From assembly GCA_002280555.1 (NCBI GenBank), contig NCEE01000010.1, positions 62,001 through 126,000 on the forward strand: a stretch of 64,000 nucleotides of DNA, read 5' to 3'. Source of the DNA: Sphingomonas sp. 32-62-10. GTDB lineage: Bacteria; Pseudomonadota; Alphaproteobacteria; Sphingomonadales; Sphingomonadaceae. A model generated the notes under the pieces. The model had not been told where the DNA came from and searched no databases. It saw only the letters and a list, made by a program, of their open reading frames with translations. Position 1 is the stretch's first letter. Each line of letters opens with the position of its first letter. Positions 62,838 to 64,000 of this stretch are shown piece after piece. The position numbers were made by a program, and so were the translations under genes.

Positions 62838-64000
62838 TTAATCGAGCGCCTTGACGATATCCTCGACCATCTTCTTGGCGTCGGCGAGCAGCATCATGGT
62901 GTTATCCATGTAAAACACATCATTGTCGACGCCGGCATAGCCGACCCCGCCCATGGAGCGCTTGATAAACAACACGGTCTTGGCCTTTTCGACATCGAAC
63001 ACGGGCATACCATAGATGGGCGATCCCTTATCGGTCTTGGCGGCCGGATTTACCACGTCGTTCGCACCGATGATGAAGGCGACGTCGGTCTGTGCGAATT
63101 CGCTGTTGATGTCTTCCAGCTCAAACACATCGTCATAAGGCACGCTCGCTTCGGCGAGCAGCACGTTCATGTGCCCGGGCATACGGCCTGCGACCGGGTG
63201 GATCGCGAACTTCACCTTGACGCCGTGTTCTTTCAGCTTGTCGGTCATTTCGCGCAGCACATGCTGGGCCTGCGCCACCGCCATGCCGTAACCGGGAACG
63301 ATGATGACCTGTTCGGCTTGGCCCATCAGGAAGGCCGCGTCTTCGGCACTGCCGCGCTTCCAAGGGCGCTGCTCCTTCGCCGCACCGTCGCCCGCACCAC
63401 CGCTATCGCCGCCAAAGCCGCCGGCGATCACGCTGATGAAGCTGCGGTTCATCGCCTTGCACATGATGTAGCTCAGGATCGCGCCTGACGAACCGACGAG
63501 CGCGCCGGTGATGATCATCGCGGTGTTATGCAGCGTGAAGCCCATCGCTGCTGCCGCCCAGCCCGAATAGCTGTTGAGCATCGAGACGACGACCGGCATG
63601 TCCGCCCCGCCGATCGGGATGATCAGCAGGAAGCCGATCACGAAGGCGAGCGCGGTGATCGTCCAGAAGATCCACGGGCTCTGATCGGTCGTGAAATAAG
63701 CGATCAGGCCGAGAATTCCCGCGAGAACGCCGAGATTGATCACATGGCGGCCCGGCAGCATAATCGGCTTACCGCCCATATTGCCGTTCAATTTCAGAAA
63801 CGCGATCACAGAGCCCGAAAAGGTGATGGCACCAATCGCGACGCCAAGCCCCATTTCGATCCGGCTCGGCACCAGGATCATCCCATCGGCATCCATGATA
63901 TCGAACGCCAATGGGTTAAGGAACGCAGCCACGCCCACCAATACTGCGGCCATGCCGACCAGCGAGTGAAAAGCGGCGACGAGCTGCGGCATATCCGTCA
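62838..64000 (-). CDS. pntB: NAD(P) transhydrogenase beta subunit, 5' end missing
   Basis: Beta subunit of the proton-translocating transhydrogenase. The visible 386 or so residues cover the membrane helices and the NADP(H)-binding domain, with VIIVPGYGMAVAQAQH and VAFIIGANDVVNPAAK motifs. The frame is open to the window edge (TDMPQLVAAFHSLVGMAAV), so about 80 N-terminal residues lie outside. Confidence 0.95.
   Translation of the reverse strand, partial: TDMPQLVAAFHSLVGMAAVLVGVAAFLNPLAFDIMDADGMILVPSRIEMGLGVAIGAITFSGSVIAFLKLNGNMGGKPIMLPGRHVINLGVLAGILGLIAYFTTDQSPWIFWTITALAFVIGFLLIIPIGGADMPVVVSMLNSYSGWAAAAMGFTLHNTAMIITGALVGSSGAILSYIMCKAMNRSFISVIAGGFGGDSGGAGDGAAKEQRPWKRGSAEDAAFLMGQAEQVIIVPGYGMAVAQAQHVLREMTDKLKEHGVKVKFAIHPVAGRMPGHMNVLLAEASVPYDDVFELEDINSEFAQTDVAFIIGANDVVNPAAKTDKGSPIYGMPVFDVEKAKTVLFIKRSMGGVGYAGVDNDVFYMDNTMMLLADAKKMVEDIVKALD

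Overview
The window is a contiguous, GC-rich chromosomal segment of an alphaproteobacterium, most likely a sphingomonad (Sphingomonadales). The basis is the ctaB/ctaG/ctaE cytochrome oxidase block followed by DUF983, SURF1 and thrC, an EipA-type envelope protein, repeated REP-like palindromes built around GACTTCGCTCAG/CTGAGCGAAGTC, and a gene transfer agent (GTA) cluster of the Rhodobacter capsulatus type. No 16S rRNA lies in the window, so genus is not assigned.

Layout. 1-6272 (+): heme O synthase (cut by the window edge), a 44-aa membrane protein, Cox11, oxidase subunit III, a DUF3291 protein, DUF983, SURF1, threonine synthase and an RlmI-like methyltransferase. 6315-9806: cytochrome c, CcmB/CcmA and a minigluzincin-like metallopeptidase (-), pterin dehydratase (+), an SDR (-). 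9866-13586 (+): an ABC importer whose permease and binding protein are fused, and a chromate transporter. 13608-19428 (-): a 1196-aa permease/M1 peptidase fusion with its ATPase, then a BNR-repeat protein and a small membrane protein. 19577-27610 (-): a ferritin-like/4Fe-4S/double CDGSH fusion protein and a full RND tripartite pump. 27914-34758: carotenoid-oxygenase family enzyme and hemerythrin (+), a two-subunit molybdenum hydroxylase, a DUF1295 protein and a thiolase (-). 34820-38004: tRNA-Ser, EipA, YgfZ, OmpA.

38126-53722 (-) is a nearly complete RcGTA-like cluster: terminase subunits, portal, protease, HK97 capsid, adaptors, tail tube, tape measure, hub, NlpC/P60 peptidase and tip protein. 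No integrase, replication or lysis genes are present, so it reads as a domesticated GTA and not a prophage. It is interrupted twice: by a brnT-brnA toxin-antitoxin pair with its own terminator directly before the capsid gene, and by a spermidine-synthase-like gene plus an antisense membrane-protein gene and two REPs between terminase and portal.

53880-64000: a small outer-membrane protein, an SbtA/PII-like pair, a two-component system whose kinase is broken by a perfect 34-bp tandem duplication, dapF, VOC and GST genes, a divergent DUF6456 / XRE-regulator pair, tRNA-Val, a MarR-type regulator and the end of pntB.

The most interesting signal is regulatory. The GTA operon has a strong sigma70-like promoter (TTGACA-N17-TACATA) with a perfect 8+8 palindrome (AAATAACC-N5-GGTTATTT) four bases upstream of its -35 box. 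The only other copy I noticed (15 of 16 core positions) lies 7 kb away, between the divergent XRE-regulator and DUF6456 genes. DUF6456 resembles the C-terminal region of the GTA activator GafA (GafZ in Caulobacter), reported to act with RNA polymerase and to allow read-through of terminators. The GTA leader here has a terminator-like hairpin just before the first gene, and a canonical terminator sits just before the capsid gene. Together this suggests a self-contained circuit: an XRE protein acting on both promoters, and a DUF6456 protein letting polymerase pass the internal terminators.
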